Origin: Caldilineaceae bacterium SB0664_bin_27
GTDB taxonomy: Bacteria; Chloroflexota; Anaerolineae; Caldilineales; Caldilineaceae
Length of the DNA stretch: 39,827 nucleotides
Reading direction: 5' to 3'
Assembly (NCBI GenBank): GCA_009838625.1
Contig: VXRG01000094.1
Span: forward strand, 1 to 39,827
Below, piece after piece: positions 39,691-39,827 of the stretch. The notes beneath the pieces were generated by a model. The model had not been told where the DNA came from. It did no database searches and was given only the letters and a program-made list of their open reading frames with translations. The first letter of the stretch is position 1. Every line of letters starts with the position of its first letter. The position numbers were made by a program, and so were the translations under genes.

Positions 39691-39746
39691 CCGACCCTGT
39701 CCCCGTGCTTTGAGGCCTCGGACTAACATAACGGGTGGTACAAACA
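39668..39746 (+). repeat. Dispersed repeat R3, copy 2
   Basis: Matches the reverse complement of 10450-10526: GCCGCCTGAGGC, TTGCCGGCCGACCCTGTCCC, TCGGACTAACATAAC and GGTACAAACA. It overlaps the broken 5' end of the regulator fragment, so its insertion or recombination probably caused the truncation. The last 80 bp of the window show nothing further. Confidence 0.7.
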
Positions 39747-39827
39747 GTGCGCCGTGTCACGGCACAATTTCTAGCCTGGATACCAGGCTTAGGAGCAGGA
39801 TATCCTAAAGGTCAACTGTCTTACCCT

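Overview
The window looks like a piece of a GC-rich (about 60% by eye) bacterial chromosome, most likely from the phylum Chloroflexota (Anaerolineae/Caldilineae-like). This is an inference from gene style, not a database match. The cues are a solute-binding lipoprotein with an Ala/Pro/Glu linker after the lipobox, a secreted protein with a Thr/Pro linker, a one-piece GAF-kinase-receiver-winged-helix regulator, DUF4349 and SIMPL-domain proteins, FnIII-type remnants and many short interspersed repeats. No rRNA, tRNA or CRISPR array was found.

Layout. 0.3-2.7 kb: an eight-haem cytochrome c resembling the hydroxylamine oxidoreductase (HAO) family, followed by an 8-TM membrane protein. 3.1-5.0 kb: a compact type II restriction-modification operon with a methyltransferase carrying the TSPPYW motif and an XhoI/PaeR7I-like nuclease. 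5.2-6.9 kb: a lone branched-chain-amino-acid-type binding lipoprotein and a small basic protein. 7.0-11.8 kb: an unusual cluster. An MmyB-type XRE regulator and a 54-aa membrane protein point left. A decayed SIMPL gene, a 55-aa and a 51-aa membrane protein, an intact SIMPL protein and an 85-aa membrane protein point right. An 89-bp element with 18-bp perfect inverted arms lies between the two sides. The 54-aa and 51-aa proteins are clear paralogues and fall below normal ORF cut-offs. 11.8-16.8 kb: a sulfatase and an ATPase-permease-adaptor (MacAB-like) export operon. 16.8-21.9 kb: a gene split by an in-frame stop, Cache-like lipoproteins, an SDR dehydrogenase and a Thr/Pro-rich secreted protein, all leftward.

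22-34 kb is a signalling region broken up by rearrangement. It holds two adjacent NarL-type kinases, one without its phospho-acceptor His and ATPase domain, a NarL-type response regulator about 5 kb away, and a 798-aa kinase/receiver/DNA-binding fusion. The intergenic region between the regulator and the fusion gene is duplicated at 22.2-22.7 kb beside an inverted scrap of the fusion gene. A 2.66-kb group II intron with a decayed maturase and a small accessory ORF lies between the kinases and the regulator. 34-39.8 kb holds a charged GX3-repeat protein, an Atg22/UMF1-type MFS transporter and a DUF4349 lipoprotein. Around them are gene fragments: an IS3-type transposase start, a second group II intron 3' end, a phage-like gene end, an SMP-30 end, a sugar-ABC permease end, a lipoprotein with two stops and a response-regulator core.

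The most promising undescribed biology is the SIMPL/micro-membrane-protein cluster at 7.3-11.8 kb. Next in interest are the mixed restriction-modification pair, the kinase pair with one degenerate partner, and the HAO-like cytochrome with its unassigned membrane partner.
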